A DNA stretch of 7,897 nucleotides from Armatimonadota bacterium (GTDB lineage: Bacteria > Sysuimicrobiota > Sysuimicrobiia > Sysuimicrobiales > Humicultoraceae). Within the stretch, counting starts at the first letter, position 1; the number at the start of each line of letters is the position of its first letter. The stretch spans positions 1 through 7,897 of the forward strand of contig JACQHU010000004.1 in assembly GCA_016198805.1 (NCBI GenBank), written 5' to 3'. The notes below the pieces were generated by a model. The model made no database searches. It was not told where the DNA came from and worked only from the letters and a program-made list of their open reading frames with translations. This document shows positions 6,307 through 7,897 of this stretch, one piece after another. The translations under genes were made by a program, and so were the position numbers.

Positions 6307-6756
6307 ATGCGGATCGCCATCGGAGGAGATCACGCGGGCGTGCTCCTGAAGGCGGAGATCTCGCGGCTGCTCCTGGAACTGGGGCACGAAGTGCGCGACT
6401 TCGGCACCAACACTCCCGAGCCCGTCGACTATCCCGACTACTGCATCGCGGTGGCAGAAGCCGTCGCCCGCGGCGAGGCCGGCCGTGGCATCATCTTCGG
6501 CGGCACCGGCAACGGGGAGTCGATGGCGGCCAACAAGGTCCTCGGGATTCGCTGCGCCGTAGTCCACGACGTCACGACCGCGCGCCTGGCCCGGTTTCAC
6601 AACGACGCGAACATGATCGCGCTGGGCGCGCGGATCGTGGGCTCCGAGGTGGCCAAGGAGATCGTCCGGACCTTCCTGTCGACGCCGTTCGAAGGCGGAA
6701 GGCACATTCCGCGGATCGAGAAGATCTCGAAGTACGAACGCGAGCACAAGAGGTAA
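6307..6756 (+). CDS. rpiB: Ribose-5-phosphate isomerase B, mycobacterial (Glu-base) type
   Basis: RpiB interconverts ribose 5-phosphate and ribulose 5-phosphate in the pentose phosphate pathway. The 149-residue product begins MRIAIGGDHAG, the family N-terminus, with D8 and H9 at the sugar-binding site. The loop GIIFGGTGNGE at 61-71 is diagnostic. E. coli RpiB has a catalytic Cys66 in ICGTG, and here that position is G65. Instead E71 is present, matching Glu75, the proposed base of Mycobacterium tuberculosis RpiB. H98 in RFHND matches the ring-opening His. AANK at 74-77 and GGRH at 130-133 for phosphate binding are also typical, as is the KYEREHK end, which resembles mycobacterial RpiB. The start is ATG 6307, with its strong binding site. 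It lies 19 bases after the TsaC-like gene and probably ends the operon. It is also the last gene of the conserved cluster. Confidence 0.95.
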   Translation: MRIAIGGDHAGVLLKAEISRLLLELGHEVRDFGTNTPEPVDYPDYCIAVAEAVARGEAGRGIIFGGTGNGESMAANKVLGIRCAVVHDVTTARLARFHNDANMIALGARIVGSEVAKEIVRTFLSTPFEGGRHIPRIEKISKYEREHKR

Positions 6757-6780
6757 GCGCGCCAGCTCGCTCTAGCGGTG

Positions 6781-6803
6781 GGCCGCGCTTCTCGATTGCG
6801 GCC
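6781..6803 (+). terminator. Hairpin after rpiB, possible terminator
   Basis: GGCCGC (6781-6786) and GCGGCC (6798-6803) form a perfect six-base-pair stem with an 11-base loop, about 25 bases after the rpiB stop. A G-T pair could extend the stem into the loop. There is no T-run after it, so if it ends transcription it does so weakly or with Rho. Confidence 0.3.
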
Positions 6804-6839
6804 AGGCCCCTGGCATCCTGAGGAGGTGGCTCGGACGGC

Positions 6840-6929
6840 GTGATCGTTGATCAGGGGGAGCCGCTGGGCGGCGGCGGCATGGCCCCGGTCGTTCGCGTGG
6901 GCAACACCGTGCGTCGGAAGACTGGTCCG
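6840..6929 (+). pseudogene. N-terminal remnant of an aminoglycoside-phosphotransferase-like gene
   Basis: From GTG 6840 the frame reads VIVDQGEPLGGGGMAPVVRV, then GNTVRRKTGP. This closely resembles the opening of phosphotransferase-family proteins (APH-like, often annotated as aminoglycoside phosphotransferase or trifolitoxin immunity protein). Those typically begin with a GG-rich turn followed by VVRVGDTVRRPxGPWTPAVHALL. The likeness stops exactly at GP (6927-6929): instead of WTPAVHALL the frame continues RANAGGRL with no family resemblance, and it ends at 7097 inside the next gene. No kinase domain follows in any frame. AGGAGG at 6821-6826 lies 13 bases upstream, rather far for a binding site. 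I take this as a leftover 5' end joined to unrelated sequence. The comparison is from memory of the family, so confidence is moderate. Confidence 0.5.
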
Positions 6930-7033
6930 AGGGCGAATGCGGGTGGTCGCCTCCAGCCTAGTTCCCTCCCAAGCCGAACCCCGCCTGGTGGCGAGAGGTT
7001 CTGCGAGTCCAAGAAAGGAAGGGAAGGCTCGTC

Positions 7034-7897
7034 GTGGGCCACTACCGGATCGGCGTCCTCGAGGGTGATCACATCGGTCCCGAGATCGTACCGATAGCGG
7101 TCGATGTCCTGAACGAGGCGAGCCGCGCATGTGGCGTGTCCCTTGCGTTCGAGCAACTCCCGGTCGGCCTGGCGGCCCATGACCGTCTCGGGACCACTCT
7201 TCCGGACGGCACGGTCCGGGCGCTGGAGCGCCTGGATGCCTGGGTTCTGGGGCCGGTGACCACCCATCTGTACACATCGGAGTCCATGATCAACCCCAGC
7301 GGCTTTCTCCGCAAACACTTCGACCTCTACGCCAATGTTCGTCCCATTGCGAGTCGGCCGGGCGTGGAGAGCCTTAGACCCGACATCGACCTCGTGATTG
7401 TTCGAGAAAACACGGAGGGCTTCTATTCAGATCGAAACGTGCTCGACGGAAACGGAGAGTTTCGCCCCAACGCCGACACCGTCGTCTCGGTGCGGGTGAC
7501 GAACCGGCGGGCCTGTCGGCGAATCGCCGAGTATGCGTTCGGCCTGGCAAGTCGCCGGCGCAAACGGCTCGTGACGGCGGTGCACAAAGCGAACATCTTC
7601 CGACACGGCTGCGGGATGTTCCTCGAGGAGTGCCGGAAGGCGCAAACGGCGCACCCCGACGTCCAACTCAACGACTATCACGTCGATGCGTTTGCGATGC
7701 ACCTGATACGATCGCCGCAGCTCTTCGATGTTGTCGTGACGACCAATCTGTTCGGTGACATCCTCTCTGACGAGGCGGCGGGCCTGATAGGCGGTCTGGG
7801 TCTGGCGCCGTCGCTGAATGTGGGAGACCATTTCGCCATGGCACAGGCTGCCCACGGATCTGCGCCAGATCTGGCGGGGCGGGGAGTCGCCAATCCC
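7034..7897 (+). CDS. Isocitrate/isopropylmalate-family dehydrogenase, NAD-type (3' partial)
   Basis: This is a metal- and NAD-dependent beta-decarboxylating dehydrogenase that oxidises a 2-hydroxy acid and removes CO2. The frame is open for 288 codons to the window edge. Visible motifs are GVLEGDHIGPEIV at the start; substrate-binding arginines R93 (FLRK), R103 (NVRP) and R124; RENTEGFY at 124-131 with the catalytic Tyr131; K185 in VHKAN; metal-binding D218, D242 and D246 (GDILSDE); and HGSAPD at 274-279. The Asp in HGSAPD points to NAD rather than NADP, which uses Lys/Tyr there. RENTEGFY differs from the leuB-type RELTGG, so the substrate may be isocitrate, homoisocitrate, tartrate or another malate-like acid. 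GTG 7034 has GGAAGG six bases upstream. Codon use is less GC-biased than upstream (three ATA, five CGA, AGA and GTA), suggesting a separate origin. Confidence 0.9.
   Translation, partial: MGHYRIGVLEGDHIGPEIVPIAVDVLNEASRACGVSLAFEQLPVGLAAHDRLGTTLPDGTVRALERLDAWVLGPVTTHLYTSESMINPSGFLRKHFDLYANVRPIASRPGVESLRPDIDLVIVRENTEGFYSDRNVLDGNGEFRPNADTVVSVRVTNRRACRRIAEYAFGLASRRRKRLVTAVHKANIFRHGCGMFLEECRKAQTAHPDVQLNDYHVDAFAMHLIRSPQLFDVVVTTNLFGDILSDEAAGLIGGLGLAPSLNVGDHFAMAQAAHGSAPDLAGRGVANP

Noticed and set aside
6935..6955. T-box-like GGGTGGT upstream of the dehydrogenase
   Set aside because: The ACC needed to complete GGGTGGNACC is missing, and there is no Stem I or terminator structure around it.
6962..7027. 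TTCCCT (6962-6967) pairing with AGGGAA (7020-7025) to hide the dehydrogenase ribosome binding site
   Set aside because: Six base pairs across a loop of about 50 bases is within chance for this composition, and no known regulator motif accompanies it.
6930..7097. Rest of the 85-residue frame from 6840 as an intact small gene
   Set aside because: Only the first 30 codons look like a protein family; the remainder runs into the dehydrogenase gene in another frame with unnatural composition.

Overview
This is a high-GC bacterial chromosome segment in which every recognisable gene lies on the + strand. The gene order is rho, a LysM/M23 peptidase, rpmE, a membrane-anchored protein, tdk, prfA, prmC, a TsaC/Sua5-like gene and rpiB. 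This closely follows the rho-rpmE-tdk-prfA-prmC-ywlC-ywlF order known from Bacillus and related bacteria. The order, high GC, GTG/TTG starts, a Zn-type L31 and a mycobacterial-type RpiB suggest a high-GC member of the Terrabacteria (deep-branching Bacillota, Actinomycetota or a neighbouring uncultured phylum). That placement is an inference; the window holds no rRNA to settle it.

Layout. Positions 1-329 hold the C-terminal end of transcription termination factor Rho. Positions 330-543 are non-coding, with only a weak promoter candidate. Positions 544-1626 encode an exported cell-wall hydrolase with two LysM domains and an M23 endopeptidase domain. A good promoter with an extended -10 then drives rpmE (1720-1923). 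It is followed closely by a 410-residue membrane-anchored protein resembling peptidase-MA-like proteins but lacking the zinc site (1943-3175), then thymidine kinase (3195-3779). A second extended -10 box lies just before prfA (3812-4891). prmC (4922-5851), a shortened TsaC-like gene (5826-6287) and rpiB (6307-6756) follow with gaps of at most 30 bases or an overlap, so they are probably cotranscribed.

After rpiB the character changes. A 277-base gap holds a hairpin and what looks like the first 30 codons of a phosphotransferase gene cut off from the rest. A beta-decarboxylating dehydrogenase of the isocitrate/isopropylmalate family then starts at 7034 and runs off the right edge. In Bacillus, glyA and upp lie downstream of rpiB, so the conserved neighbourhood seems to break here.

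How the genes work together: Rho ends transcription, RF1 (prfA) ends translation, and PrmC methylates the GGQ glutamine of RF1. L31 is a ribosomal protein, Tdk salvages thymidine and RpiB interconverts pentose phosphates. The block is therefore mostly growth and translation housekeeping. The points most worth a second look are the degenerate TsaC-like protein, the metalloprotease-like protein without its zinc motif, and the phosphotransferase remnant at the synteny break. I found no CRISPR array, transposase, tRNA or rRNA, and no clear new multi-gene system.
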